NCBI RefSeq assembly: GCF_035969385.1
Contig: NZ_JAYKKJ010000003.1
Location: 62,001 to 126,000, forward strand
Reading direction: 5' to 3'
Length of the DNA stretch: 64,000 nucleotides
Origin: SELP01 sp035969385
GTDB taxonomy: Bacteria; Pseudomonadota; Alphaproteobacteria; Rhodobacterales; Rhodobacteraceae
The stretch's first letter is position 1. Each line of letters begins with the position of its first letter. The translations under genes and the position numbers were made by a program. This document shows positions 41,553-50,484 of the stretch, one piece after another. The notes below the pieces were generated by a model. It saw nothing but the letters and a program-made list of their open reading frames with translations. It had not been told where the DNA came from and ran no database searches.

Positions 41553-44331
41553 CATTCGTCTCCCGCGCGGCTCCAGACAGGAGCCGCGAAATGACCGCGT
41601 CCGCCGTTTCTGCGACCGTCCCCATTGCGGCCAGCAAGCGATCCGTTGTCTCATACCCTGTCTCCCGCAAGATAAGCCTGCGCCCGGCTTCGCCAAGCTC
41701 TTCCGGTTTTAATTCCCCGCCCGTCAGCAATCTTGCAGAGGCTTGCAGCTGCCAGAAAAGCCCTGCCGCAGTCGAAAGCGCCTCTGCATCCGCGTCACTC
41801 AGGCGTCCAGAACCGACACCGGCGGCCAATTGGGCCCTTATTTCACGGGCCGGGCTACCGGATTGCAGGGCAACGGTCTGGGCGGCCAGTTCGACGTCCT
41901 GCAACCGCCCCGGCCCAATCTTGGCGTCCCAGTCGCCCTGTGGCGGCTTGGCGGCGGCAATCCGGGCCCGCATATCGGCCACATCGGCCAGCACGGATTC
42001 CCCACCGGCCTTGTCCCGCAACAGCTCCTGTCGGAAGGTTTCAACCTCGGCCCCCAGTTCCATATTACCCGCGATCGGGCGGGCGCGGGTCAGGGCAAGA
42101 TGCTCCCATGTCCAGGCCTCGGTGCGCTGGTAGTCCTGAAAGGATGTGAAAGAGGTGGCAACCGGCCCCTGCCGCCCGGACGGGCGCAGCCGCATGTCGA
42201 CCTCGTACAGCCGCCCATCCGACATCGGCGCAGTCACCGCCGTCACCAGCGCCTGTGTCAACCGGGCATAGTAGGGCCGGGTCGCCAACGGGCGGCGCCC
42301 CTCTGATCCTTCCACGCCGTCGGCATCGTAGATCATGATCAGATCAAGGTCCGACGCGGCGTTCAGCCGCGCCGCCCCCAGCGACCCCATCCCAAGCATG
42401 ACCCCGCCCCGCCCCGGAGGCGCCCCATGCTTGGCGCTGAAGTCCTCGACCACGACCGGCCAAAGCCCGGCAATCGTCGCCTCGGCAATGTCAGCGTATT
42501 GGCGCCCCGCCTCGGTCGCGTCGATCAGCCCGCGCAGGTGATGAACCCCGACCCGGAAATGCCACTCTTTCATCCAGCGGCGGGCCATGTTCAGCCGGTC
42601 TTCGTAATCCGCCGCCTCGGACATGGCGCGGGTCAGGCTGGCGACCAGCCCCTGTGCGCCCGGCCAGTCGGAAAAGAACCCGCCGCCAATCACCATGTCG
42701 AACACATCGGCGTTGCGCGACAGATAGGCCGCCAGCGCGGGCGCAGTGGCGCAGACATCGACAACCAGCCGGGTCAATTGCGGGTTCGCCTCGAACAGGG
42801 AAAACAGCTGCACCCCGGCGGGCAGGCCCGCAAGGAACCCGTCAAAGTTCAGCAGCGCCTCTTCCGGCTTTGCCGCCTCTGCCAGCGCACCCATGATCTC
42901 GGGCCGAAGGCGATTGAAAATCTCGACCGCGCGGGCGGACCGCAGCGCGGGGTAGTTGGGCCAGCGGGCGGTGATCTCGGCTCCGAAGTCCTCTTTCGGC
43001 GTGCGGGCATGGCCGGGGGCGAAGAAGCCTTCGGTCAGGGCGTGCACATCCTCGATGCGGTCAGTCAGTTCGCGGCGCAGCCCGCTGACATCCCGCCCCA
43101 TGAAGGACGCAAGCCGCGCCCAGCCTTCCTCGTTCGTGGGAAGGTGATGGGTCTGCTGGTCTGCGACCATCTGGACCCGGTGCTCCACTTCGCGGTGGAA
43201 CCGATAGTGGTCATAGAGCTTGGCCGCATGATCCTCGGGCACCCAGCCGGACGCCGCGAGCTTCTCCAGCCCCGCCTTGGTGCCCCTCACGCGCAGCTTG
43301 GGGTCGCGGCCGCCTGCGATCAGCTGCCGGGTCTGGGTGAAAAACTCGATCTCGCGGATGCCGCCGCGGCCAAGCTTCATGTTGTGCCCGTCCAGCGACA
43401 GTGGGCCATGCAGCCCCTTATGATCGCGGATGCGCAGGCGCATGTCGTGGGCATCCTGAATCGCTGCGAAATCAAGGTGTTTGCGCCAGATGAAGGGCCG
43501 CAGGGTTTCGATGAACCCCGCGCCCGCGTGGATATCCCCCGCGCAGGGGCGGGCCTTGATATAGGCGGCCCGTTCCCATGTCCGGCCAACCCCCTCGTAG
43601 TAACTTTCCGCCGCCCCCATCGACAGGCAGACCGGCGTGACAGAGGCATCGGGCCGCAGCCGCAGGTCGGTGCGGAAGACATAGCCCTCGGCCGTCACAT
43701 CGGCCAGAATCCCCGTCATCAGCCGGGTGATCTTGACGAAACCCATCCGCGCCTCGTCATAGGTGTCTTCGGTCAGACGGTCCTGATCGAACAGCATGAT
43801 CAGGTCGATGTCGGAGGAATAGTTCAGCTCTCCCGCGCCCATCTTGCCCATTGCCAGCGCGACCATGCCACAGGCGGTTTCGGCGTCGTCTTCGGTGAAC
43901 CCGGGCAGTTTCTTGCGCCGGATATGGGCGGCGGTCAGCCGTTTCAGGCAGACATCGACCGCAGCATCGGCAAAATCCGTCAGGGCCTGCGTGACCTGTT
44001 CCAACGGCCAGACCCCGCCAAGGTCCGCAAGCCCCGCCAAAAGCGCGACCCGGCGCTTGGCGCAGCGCAGATCGGGGGCGAGGCTGTCGTAGGGGGTCGC
44101 GGCGACCTCTGCCAAGAGGGCGTCCATCGCCCCCTCGGGGTCGTCGAAGGCTGGGCGAATCCAATCCGCCTCTCGCGAGAGCAGGCCAGACAGGTAGGGG
44201 CTGCACCCTGCAGCCCCGTTGATCAGCCCCTGAACGGGCGCCGACAGGTCGGAAAACTGCGCCCGCGCCTCTGCGCCACGGTCGGTGTCAAATGGATCGG
44301 GGCTGCGGGTCAGGCGGGATTCGAAGGTCAT
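41527..44331 (-). CDS. glnE: Glutamine synthetase adenylyltransferase/deadenylase
   Basis: GlnE adds and removes AMP on glutamine synthetase in response to PII and glutamine. At 934 aa it is close to E. coli GlnE (946). It holds two nucleotidyltransferase domains: LAMGKMGAGELNYSSDIDLI (N-terminal, deadenylylation) with RLRPDASVTPVCLS, and GMGSLGAARLNAASDLDLIM (C-terminal, adenylylation) with VDMRLRPSGRQGPVATSF. RGGIREIEFFTQTRQLI and the linker GRLQDVELAAQTVALQ are also typical. ATG at 44331 (MTFESRLTRSPDPF) is used; the frame upstream overlaps the divergent ybaK. Confidence 0.96.
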   Translation of the reverse strand: MTFESRLTRSPDPFDTDRGAEARAQFSDLSAPVQGLINGAAGCSPYLSGLLSREADWIRPAFDDPEGAMDALLAEVAATPYDSLAPDLRCAKRRVALLAGLADLGGVWPLEQVTQALTDFADAAVDVCLKRLTAAHIRRKKLPGFTEDDAETACGMVALAMGKMGAGELNYSSDIDLIMLFDQDRLTEDTYDEARMGFVKITRLMTGILADVTAEGYVFRTDLRLRPDASVTPVCLSMGAAESYYEGVGRTWERAAYIKARPCAGDIHAGAGFIETLRPFIWRKHLDFAAIQDAHDMRLRIRDHKGLHGPLSLDGHNMKLGRGGIREIEFFTQTRQLIAGGRDPKLRVRGTKAGLEKLAASGWVPEDHAAKLYDHYRFHREVEHRVQMVADQQTHHLPTNEEGWARLASFMGRDVSGLRRELTDRIEDVHALTEGFFAPGHARTPKEDFGAEITARWPNYPALRSARAVEIFNRLRPEIMGALAEAAKPEEALLNFDGFLAGLPAGVQLFSLFEANPQLTRLVVDVCATAPALAAYLSRNADVFDMVIGGGFFSDWPGAQGLVASLTRAMSEAADYEDRLNMARRWMKEWHFRVGVHHLRGLIDATEAGRQYADIAEATIAGLWPVVVEDFSAKHGAPPGRGGVMLGMGSLGAARLNAASDLDLIMIYDADGVEGSEGRRPLATRPYYARLTQALVTAVTAPMSDGRLYEVDMRLRPSGRQGPVATSFTSFQDYQRTEAWTWEHLALTRARPIAGNMELGAEVETFRQELLRDKAGGESVLADVADMRARIAAAKPPQGDWDAKIGPGRLQDVELAAQTVALQSGSPAREIRAQLAAGVGSGRLSDADAEALSTAAGLFWQLQASARLLTGGELKPEELGEAGRRLILRETGYETTDRLLAAMGTVAETADAVISRLLSGAARETNDDKSQGSN

Positions 44332-44426
44332 GGGCGCAGGATGGAACGCGGCTCGGGGGCCGTCAATCTGGCTTGAGTTCGTCGGGCCGCTGGGGTTCAG
44401 TCGGGGCAGGATTGAAAGAGGCGGCG

Positions 44427-44897
44427 ATGAGCAAGAGTTTGAAACGGGTGCGGGCGGCATTGCGCGACGCCGGGCTGGCGGCGGAGCCGGTCGAAATGGC
44501 CGATACGACCCGCACGGCGGAAGACGCCGCGGCGGCGGTCGGCTGCGCGCTGGACCAGATCGTCAAATCCATCGTCTTCCGGGGCAAGACCAGCGGGCAG
44601 GTGGTTTTGTTCCTGACCGCGGGCAGCAACCGGGTCGATCCGGCGAAGGCGAGCGCCGTTGCGGGCGAGCCATTGGGCCGGGCGGATGCGGATTTCGTGC
44701 GGGCGACAACCGGCTTTGCCATCGGCGGGGTCAGCCCGGTCGGGCACCTGACACCACCCCGCATCTACATGGATCCGCTCCTGTTCGACTTCGATCAGGT
44801 CTGGGCCGCGGCGGGCACCCCACGCCATGTTTTTCCGATTGACCCGGCGGATTTGCCCCGGGTCACGGGCGCGGAACGGACAGATTTTACGGCGTGA
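44427..44897 (+). CDS. YbaK/EbsC-type aminoacyl-tRNA deacylase
   Basis: The 156-aa protein has the YbaK/ProX trans-editing fold: CALDQIVKSIVFRGKTSGQVVL (with the conserved Lys of the KS[IL]VF motif), ADFVRATTGFAIGGVSPVGH and PPRIYMDPLLFDFDQVWAAA. Members hydrolyse mischarged tRNA such as Cys-tRNA-Pro. ATG at 44427 (MSKSLKRVRAAL) follows AAAGAGG. It is divergent from glnE with 95 bp between them. Confidence 0.9.
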   Translation: MSKSLKRVRAALRDAGLAAEPVEMADTTRTAEDAAAAVGCALDQIVKSIVFRGKTSGQVVLFLTAGSNRVDPAKASAVAGEPLGRADADFVRATTGFAIGGVSPVGHLTPPRIYMDPLLFDFDQVWAAAGTPRHVFPIDPADLPRVTGAERTDFTA

Positions 44898-45055
44898 CGG
44901 AAGATTTTAATCTTACCTTTACAAAGCCTTAAGTCGTCTTGAGCCGACTTATGTTAAAAACTTTTACATCACCCCTTGCAGGCCGGGGGTATGGTTCCGA
45001 TATGCTGTAATGTGAAAACCATTCACATAAACCCATAACCCGCAAGGAGCCCCCG

Positions 45056-45523
45056 ATGTCTGACGCCTCTCTCCACCCGCCGTCCCGGCCCTACGCCCCC
45101 GCGCATGGTGCCCCCGGATTCTTTACCCGCGCCGAACGCTGGCTGGATGAACGCGGCAAAGGCGCCTGGATCGCCGCCATGGTGCTTGGCTTCATCTTCG
45201 TCTGGCCTGTCGGCCTTGCCCTTCTTGCCTACATGATCTGGAGCAAACGCATGTTTTCCCGCAGCTGTGCCCATTCCCGCAACCACATGACCAAGACGCA
45301 TTTCCGCGCCGCGTTCAAATCCTCGGGCAACACCGCCTTTGACGCCTACAAGGCTGACACCCTGCGCCGGCTGGAAGACGAACAGCGCAGCTTCGAGGAA
45401 TTCCTGGAACGCCTGCGCGAAGCCAAGGACAAGTCCGAGTTCGACCAGTTCATGAACGACCGGGCCAAGCGGTCGGCCGCGGATGTCGACGATATCGACG
45501 ACGCCGCAAGCGAACCCAAGTGA
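45056..45523 (+). CDS. DUF2852 family membrane protein
   Basis: The 155-aa protein has one or two membrane segments (GAWIAAMVLGFIFVWPVGLA) and IWSKRMFSRSC. A long charged helix follows, NTAFDAYKADTLRRLEDEQR, in the pattern of DUF2852, whose cytosolic part is a coiled coil. ATG at 45056 has AAGGAGCCCCCG upstream. Function unknown. It is followed by the RDD gene after 63 bp. Confidence 0.85.
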   Translation: MSDASLHPPSRPYAPAHGAPGFFTRAERWLDERGKGAWIAAMVLGFIFVWPVGLALLAYMIWSKRMFSRSCAHSRNHMTKTHFRAAFKSSGNTAFDAYKADTLRRLEDEQRSFEEFLERLREAKDKSEFDQFMNDRAKRSAADVDDIDDAASEPK

Positions 45524-45586
45524 TCCCTCTGGGCGCCCCCCCGCACGGGGCGCCCGCCGTTATGACCCATTTCAAGGACCACACCC

Positions 45587-46045
45587 ATGTCCGCCGCTGA
45601 TTACACCGCTTCCCTTGGCCTTCCCGACCCGGCGCACCAGCCAGAAGTCTATTCTGGCGTCCTGTCCAAGCGCCTGATCGCCTGGATCGTCGACGCAACC
45701 ATCGTTGCCATTCTCGCCGGTCTCGCCCTGCCCTTCACCGCCTTTGTCGGCGTGCTGTTTTTCCCGGCGATGATGCTGGTGATCGGCTTCTTCTACCGCT
45801 GGTGGACGATCGCCGGAACCGGGGCCACATGGGGGATGCGGCTGATGGCGGTCGAACTGCGCAACGCCAACCGCCAGAAGCTCGATAGCGGCGAGGCGTT
45901 CCTGCACACGCTGGGGTTCACCGTGTCGATCACCGTCGCGCCGCTGCAACTCGTGTCCATCGTGCTGATGCTGCTGTCGGATCGCCGTCAGGGTCTGACC
46001 GACATGGTGATGAACACAGCGATGGTGAACCGGCTGGCCCGCTGA
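45587..46045 (+). CDS. RDD-family membrane protein
   Basis: The 152-aa protein has three hydrophobic helices and the RDD pattern: Arg in SKRLIAWIVDATIVAIL with the Asp, and GATWGMRLMAVELRN after the second helix, ending in LLSDRRQGLTDMVMNTAMV. RDD proteins are small inner-membrane proteins, some linked to ion transport. ATG at 45587 follows AAGGACCAC. Confidence 0.9.
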   Translation: MSAADYTASLGLPDPAHQPEVYSGVLSKRLIAWIVDATIVAILAGLALPFTAFVGVLFFPAMMLVIGFFYRWWTIAGTGATWGMRLMAVELRNANRQKLDSGEAFLHTLGFTVSITVAPLQLVSIVLMLLSDRRQGLTDMVMNTAMVNRLAR

Positions 46046-46132
46046 TCCCTTTGCCCCCCGAAATGGCCCGGTCCTTGCGCCGGGCCATTTTCGCGCGTGG
46101 CGAATCTGTTTCCCGGCCCCTAGTATGCCGAC

Positions 46133-47905
46133 ATGACAGACACCCCAGATATTGCGCACACCCCCGCCTTTCTTGGCGTTGAAACCTCGGCCACTGGCCG
46201 CCGCTGGATCGGTCCCGGCATCGAAGATGACCGCCAGTCAGAGGCGATGGCCCAACAAACCGGCCTGCCCCTGCCCCTGTGCCGGACCCTCGTGCGGCGT
46301 GGTGTTTCGGCGCAAGAGGCGGACAGCTACCTGTCGCCCACCCTGCGGGATCTTTTGCCCGATCCGCTGACGCTGAAGGATATGGGCAAGGCGACAGAGC
46401 GGTTCCTGCAGGCCGTGGAAACCCGCGAAAAGATCGCCATTTTCGCCGACTACGACGTCGATGGCGGCACCTCCGCCGCGCTGCTGATTTCCTGGCTGCG
46501 GGACATGGGGCGGCAGGCGACCCTTTATATCCCCGACCGGATCGACGAAGGCTATGGCCCCAACGAACCGGCGATGGAGGATCTTGCCCGCACCCATACC
46601 CTGATTGTCTGTGTGGACTGTGGAACGCTGTCGCATGGACCGATTGCAGCGGCAAAGGGGGCGGATGTGGTGGTTCTGGACCACCACCTTGGCGGCGAAA
46701 CCCTGCCCCCCGCCGTGGCCGTGGTAAACCCCAACCGGCAGGACGAAAGCAGTGATCTTGGGCACCTCTGCGCGGCGGGGGTCGTGTTCCTGATGTTGGT
46801 CGAGGCGAACCGGCAGCTGCGGGCCAAGGGCGTGACCGGGCCGAACCTGATGGACCTGCTGGACCTCGTGGCGCTGGGCACCGTTGCCGATGTCGCACCC
46901 CTGATCGGGGTGAACCGGGCCTTTGTCCGGCAAGGGCTGGCCGTGATGGGGCGCAGGCAGCGCCCCGGCATCGTGGCCCTGTCGGACGTGGCGGGGATGG
47001 ATACGGCGCCGAGCAGCTATCACCTCGGGTTCCTGCTGGGACCACGGGTGAACGCGGGCGGACGGATCGGCAAGGCCGACCTTGGGGCGCGGCTTCTGGC
47101 CACCGCTGACCGAGCCGAGGCGCAGGCGCTGGCCGAAATTCTGGACGGGCTGAACAAGGACCGGCGAGAGATCGAAAACACCGTGCGCGACCTGGCCCTT
47201 GAACAGGCCGAGGCCCGGGGCATGGATGGCCCGCTGGTCTGGGCCGCAGGCGATGGGTGGCACCCCGGCGTGGTGGGCATTGTTGCCAGCCGATTGAAAG
47301 AAGCCACCAACCGGCCCGCCATCGTGATCGGGTTCGACGGGGACGAGGGCAAGGGTTCGGGCCGGTCCGTCTCGGGGATCGACCTAGGGGCCGCCATTCA
47401 CCGGCTTGCGTCCGAGGGGCTGCTGGTCAAGGGCGGCGGCCACAGGATGGCAGCGGGGCTGACTGTTGCCCGGGACAAGCTGGAAGCGGCGATGGATCGG
47501 CTGGGCGACCTGCTGGCGCGGCAGGGCGCGGACCGGATTGGCCCGGCAGACCTGCGGCTGGACGGGCTGTTGATGCCGGGCGCGGCGACCGTGGATCTTG
47601 TCGAACAGATCGAACAGGCGGGGCCTTTCGGCGCGGGCGCCCGTGCCCCGCGGTTTGCCTTTGCCGACATGCAGATCAGCTTTGCCAAGCGGGTCGGCGC
47701 CAACCACCTGAAATTCAGCTTTACCGACGGGCTGGGGCCCCGGATCGACAGCATCGCCTTCGGCGCCTTCGACGGACCTCTTGGGCCCATGATCGAGGGG
47801 CACAACGGGGCGCGGTTCCACCTTGCCGGACGGCTGGAGATCAATCACTGGCAGGGCCGGTCTTCGGTGCAGTTGCGGCTGGAAGATGCGGCCCCGGCGG
47901 GCTGA
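46133..47905 (+). CDS. recJ: Single-stranded-DNA exonuclease RecJ
   Basis: RecJ is a 5'-3' ssDNA exonuclease in recombination and mismatch repair. The 590-aa protein has the DHH-family motifs: IFADYDVDGGTSAALLISWL (motif I), VCVDCGTLSHGP (II), VVVLDHHLGG (III, DHH) and VALGTVADVAPL (IV). The DHHA1 domain has GRVSG-like SGIDLGAAIHRL and KGGGHRMAAGLTV, and an OB fold follows. ATG at 46133 (MTDTPDIAHTPAF) is used. The residue before motif II (VDCGTLSH instead of the frequent TVDCGISN) is a mild variant. A tRNA-Glu gene follows on the same strand. Confidence 0.95.
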   Translation: MTDTPDIAHTPAFLGVETSATGRRWIGPGIEDDRQSEAMAQQTGLPLPLCRTLVRRGVSAQEADSYLSPTLRDLLPDPLTLKDMGKATERFLQAVETREKIAIFADYDVDGGTSAALLISWLRDMGRQATLYIPDRIDEGYGPNEPAMEDLARTHTLIVCVDCGTLSHGPIAAAKGADVVVLDHHLGGETLPPAVAVVNPNRQDESSDLGHLCAAGVVFLMLVEANRQLRAKGVTGPNLMDLLDLVALGTVADVAPLIGVNRAFVRQGLAVMGRRQRPGIVALSDVAGMDTAPSSYHLGFLLGPRVNAGGRIGKADLGARLLATADRAEAQALAEILDGLNKDRREIENTVRDLALEQAEARGMDGPLVWAAGDGWHPGVVGIVASRLKEATNRPAIVIGFDGDEGKGSGRSVSGIDLGAAIHRLASEGLLVKGGGHRMAAGLTVARDKLEAAMDRLGDLLARQGADRIGPADLRLDGLLMPGAATVDLVEQIEQAGPFGAGARAPRFAFADMQISFAKRVGANHLKFSFTDGLGPRIDSIAFGAFDGPLGPMIEGHNGARFHLAGRLEINHWQGRSSVQLRLEDAAPAG

Positions 47906-47995
47906 TCCGAAAAACTTTCGGCGGGTCGAATTTTTCTGTCCGAATCCTCTTGCGCGGGTCGCCGGGTTTAATTAGAAGCCGCCTCACCACAGAGT

Positions 47996-48070
47996 GGCCC
48001 GTTCGTCTATCGGTTAGGACGCCAGGTTTTCAACCTGGAAAGAGGGGTTCGATTCCCCTACGGGCTGCCA
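47996..48070 (+). tRNA. tRNA-Glu (anticodon UUC)
   Basis: The cloverleaf closes: acceptor GGCCCGT with ACGGGCT (first pair G-U), D-arm GTC..GAC with GGTTAG, anticodon stem CCAGG/CCTGG around TTTTCAA (anticodon TTC), T-arm AGGGG/CCCCT around TTCGATT, discriminator G, and encoded CCA at 48068-48070. Confidence 0.96.
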
Positions 48071-48243
48071 CTTTTCCTGAAAATCGTCGAAGTTTCGCCC
48101 CTTTGAGCGCCCTGCGCATTGTCTTGGCCAAATGTTGCTGCGCCCCGTTGCGGCGCATTTGCATGGTCGGCCCCTTGTGGCATAATCGCCTCAACGACAA
48201 TGGGCTTGGCCCGGCACACAATCGAGCGGCGAGAGTTTTCAAC

Positions 48244-48570
48244 ATGCGGTATTCATTGGCCATTGTGGCACTTGCAGTTCTGGCGTCCTGTGGCGGCGGC
48301 GGCAGCCGTGGCACGCCTAGTGCGACAGGGGAAATCAGTCAGGCCTGTATGGCTGGGGGCCGCTCGGCGGCGAACCGGCAGCTGTGTTCCTGCGTGCAGG
48401 CGGCGGCGAACCAGACCCTATCCAGCCGCGATCAGTCCCGTGCGGCGGAATTCTTTGGCGACCCGGACAAGGCGCAGGACACACGCACCGCCGATGGCCC
48501 GGCGGCAGAGGCATTCTGGGCCCGTTACCGCAACTTTGTCAGCACCGCCGAGGCGATGTGCCGTAGCTGA
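48244..48570 (+). CDS. Small lipoprotein with three conserved-looking cysteine sites (108 aa)
   Basis: ATG at 48244 (MRYSLAIVALAVLASCGGGG) gives a signal peptide with lipobox LASC. The mature part contains ACMAGGRSAANRQLCSCVQ and ends FVSTAEAMCRS, so four Cys remain for disulphides in the periplasm. I do not recognise a characterised family. Its 3' end overlaps the convergent phosphatase gene by 32 bp. An upstream frame opening in recJ is not coding. Confidence 0.78.
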   Translation: MRYSLAIVALAVLASCGGGGSRGTPSATGEISQACMAGGRSAANRQLCSCVQAAANQTLSSRDQSRAAEFFGDPDKAQDTRTADGPAAEAFWARYRNFVSTAEAMCRS

Positions 48571-48991
48571 GAAGCAGCCCGTCGGCGCAGGTCTCGATAA
48601 GGTTCAGGCAACCTTCGAAATCGCGGGTGTAATAGGGGTCGGGCACGATATCCCCTACCCCGCCCGGCCCGAAATCCGTGAACAGCTTCACTGGGGTCGT
48701 CCGGCCCATCGGACGCTGTCGTTCAACGGCTTCAAGGTTATCGTTGTCCATCACGACGATCAGGTCAAACCGGTCGAAATCACCGGGCCGAAACTGCCGC
48801 GCGCGCAGGTCCGAAATATCCACACCCCGCTGCATTGCCGCCTTTTGCATCGGCGGATAGGGCGCTTCGCCCACGTGCCAGTTGCCCGTGCCGGCGCTGT
48901 CGGTGTCCCAGTCGGGCGCGCGGGCGCGAACCACCCCCTCGGCCGCAGGAGACCGGCAGATGTTTCCCAGACAGACGAACAAGACACGCAT
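48539..48991 (-). CDS. Low-molecular-weight protein-tyrosine phosphatase
   Basis: The 150-aa protein opens with the P-loop VCLGNICRSPAAEGV (CX5R: Cys7-x5-Arg) and has the acid loop VPDPYYTRDFEGCLN, so the active site is complete. It would dephosphorylate tyrosine on cytosolic proteins. ATG at 48991 overlaps the stop of the upstream membrane-protein gene (TGATG). Convergent overlap of 32 bp with the lipoprotein gene. Confidence 0.93.
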   Translation of the reverse strand: MRVLFVCLGNICRSPAAEGVVRARAPDWDTDSAGTGNWHVGEAPYPPMQKAAMQRGVDISDLRARQFRPGDFDRFDLIVVMDNDNLEAVERQRPMGRTTPVKLFTDFGPGGVGDIVPDPYYTRDFEGCLNLIETCADGLLLSYGTSPRRC

Positions 48992-49416
48992 CAGCGCAAA
49001 TGCCCTTTCCCCGACATCGTCCGGGAATAGGTGTATAGCGCCAGAAGGATGGCGACAATTGCAGCCGAGAAGACAAGGCCGAAGGTTCCGTTGACCTCGA
49101 CCGCCGATGGGTCGGCGATGAAGAAGGACCAGATTGACGACCCAAGCAAGCCAAGGATGGAGACCCCAAAGGCCGTAGCCGCAAACCGCGATCGCAGCAG
49201 GATCAGGACCGATCCCAGGATCGACCCCCAGACCCCAAGGGCCCAGCAGGCATCGAACCAAACCGGGCGCGCGTCAAGGAAGGCACGTTGTGCCTCGTTC
49301 AACTGGCCAAGATAGGCCTCGTTTTGCAGTTGCGTCATCAGATAGTCGAATGCCCCGCCCGCGTTCCACAGAAGCGACAGGATGCCGACGGCCCAGATAT
49401 GCCAAGGGGTGCGCAT
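48991..49416 (-). CDS. Four-helix membrane protein of unknown function (141 aa)
   Basis: The product begins MRTPWHIWAVGILSLLWNAG and has four hydrophobic helices with FDYLMTQLQNEAYLGQLNEA between the first two. It is of a family of small uncharacterised membrane proteins that I recall in Rhodobacterales, without a firm name. The only SD-like sequence (GGGAAAGGG) lies in the 3' arm of the terminator hairpin at 49418-49446, immediately before its ATG, so initiation may be limited by that structure. It is coupled to the phosphatase gene. Confidence 0.78.
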   Translation of the reverse strand: MRTPWHIWAVGILSLLWNAGGAFDYLMTQLQNEAYLGQLNEAQRAFLDARPVWFDACWALGVWGSILGSVLILLRSRFAATAFGVSILGLLGSSIWSFFIADPSAVEVNGTFGLVFSAAIVAILLALYTYSRTMSGKGHLR

Positions 49417-49417
49417 G

Positions 49418-49446
49418 AAAAACCCTTTCCCAAATAGGGAAAGGGT
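49418..49446 (-). terminator. Strong intrinsic terminator behind the copper-chaperone gene
   Basis: On the minus strand ACCCTTTCCC, loop TATTT, GGGAAAGGGT and a TTTTT run: a perfect 10-bp stem. It ends one base before the ATG of the next gene (49416), so its 3' arm doubles as that gene's ribosome-binding sequence. Confidence 0.88.
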
Positions 49447-49501
49447 AACATGAAGTCGGCCCGCCCGCGACAGGTTTGAAGGGGCGCGGACGGGTCCGGG
49501 A

Positions 49502-49969
49502 TCAGTTGCCGTGGTTCATGGTGCCATGCCCCATGGGCATCCGGGTGTTGTCCACTATCGGGCTGACCGTGATCTCTTCGCCGTTGTCGAGGACGAGGAT
49601 AATCTCGATCTCTTGCCCTTCTTCAAAGGGATCGCCGATCCCCATGAACATCACGTGCTTGCCGCCGCGTTCGAGCACCAGTTCGCCGCCTGAAGGCAGG
49701 TCAAAGCCCTCTTCGACGTGAACCATGCGCATGATGCCATCGCCCTCGTCGATGTGGGTGTGCAGTTCGGTCCGCGCGGCCAGATCAGACCGGACATCGA
49801 CGATCCGCAGATCTTCCTCGCCCATATTGTGGATGACCATGAAGGCCGCGCCATTGGGCCCGCCGGATGAAATCGCATAGGCATCCTCGACCATGAGGTC
49901 GGCGGCAAAGGCGGGCACGGCAAGAAAGACGGCGCTCACCGCGCCAAGAATGGTGGATTTGAAAGACAT
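49502..49969 (-). CDS. PCu(A)C periplasmic copper chaperone
   Basis: The 155-aa protein has a signal peptide (MSFKSTILGAVSAVFLAVPAFA) and the PCuAC copper motif: HTHIDEGDGIMRM followed about 21 residues on by GKHVMFMGI, with a Met/His-rich end (MPMGHGTMNHGN) offering more copper ligands. It would deliver Cu(I) to the CuA or CuB sites of cytochrome oxidase in the periplasm. ATG at 49969 follows AGGAGACAGCG. It is downstream of a CPDC protein gene and ends with an intrinsic terminator. Confidence 0.92.
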   Translation of the reverse strand: MSFKSTILGAVSAVFLAVPAFAADLMVEDAYAISSGGPNGAAFMVIHNMGEEDLRIVDVRSDLAARTELHTHIDEGDGIMRMVHVEEGFDLPSGGELVLERGGKHVMFMGIGDPFEEGQEIEIILVLDNGEEITVSPIVDNTRMPMGHGTMNHGN

Positions 49970-50010
49970 CGCTGTCTCCTGTCTGTTTGTCTGAAGGTGT
50001 TGGTTTGGGA

Positions 50011-50367
50011 TCAGACAAGGACAGGCGGCCCACGGGCCGAGGGGCAAGGCGCGGCAACTGGGCCCGCAAGAGAGGCGTGGTCCGAGCCAAAGACGACGGG
50101 CCGCAGAATCTGGGATACCGCAACCGCGACGGGTGGATGCTGGGTATCGGTGAAGTGAAGGATACAGTCCGGGCAAAAGTGCGCTGGACCGCCCCCTTCG
50201 ACGGGTTGGCCATTGGCATCCAGCGCCACGGTCACCGCCTGTCCGCCGATGCACAGAACCGCCTCGCCCACTACGGGGGCCTGCCCACGCGCCGCCGCCA
50301 TCTGCTGGGTCGTCACCAGCAGGGCAAGGGCCATCAGGACAGCCACGAAGGGGCGCATCAGTTTCAT
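50011..50367 (-). CDS. Secreted CPDC-motif protein, DUF2946-like (118 aa)
   Basis: ATG at 50367 (MKLMRPFVAVLMALALLVTT) gives a signal peptide. The mature protein has EAVLCIGGQAVTVALDANGQ and a HFCPDCIL motif, followed by HFTDTQHP. The CxxC and histidines suggest metal or thiol chemistry. The pattern recalls DUF2946. It lies 41 bp before the PCu(A)C gene on the same strand, so a shared role in copper delivery to oxidase is likely, by inference from context. Confidence 0.7.
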   Translation of the reverse strand: MKLMRPFVAVLMALALLVTTQQMAAARGQAPVVGEAVLCIGGQAVTVALDANGQPVEGGGPAHFCPDCILHFTDTQHPPVAVAVSQILRPVVFGSDHASLAGPVAAPCPSARGPPVLV

Positions 50368-50436
50368 GGGCCAACCGCTAGCACCTGCGCGGGGCCGGGA
50401 AAAGCGCCAGAAGGTCGCGGCGGCGGAAATGCGAAC

Positions 50437-50458
50437 GCCCGGCGCGGGGGCCGGGCGG
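50437..50458 (-). terminator. Probable terminator of rpmB
   Basis: CGCCCGGC and GCCGGGCG form a perfect 8-bp stem around CCCCGC, about 26 nt after the rpmB stop on the minus strand. It is followed by TT and later TTT, so the U-tract is poor. Confidence 0.5.
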
Positions 50459-50484
50459 TGCAATTCGATCTGTCGATGATCGGA

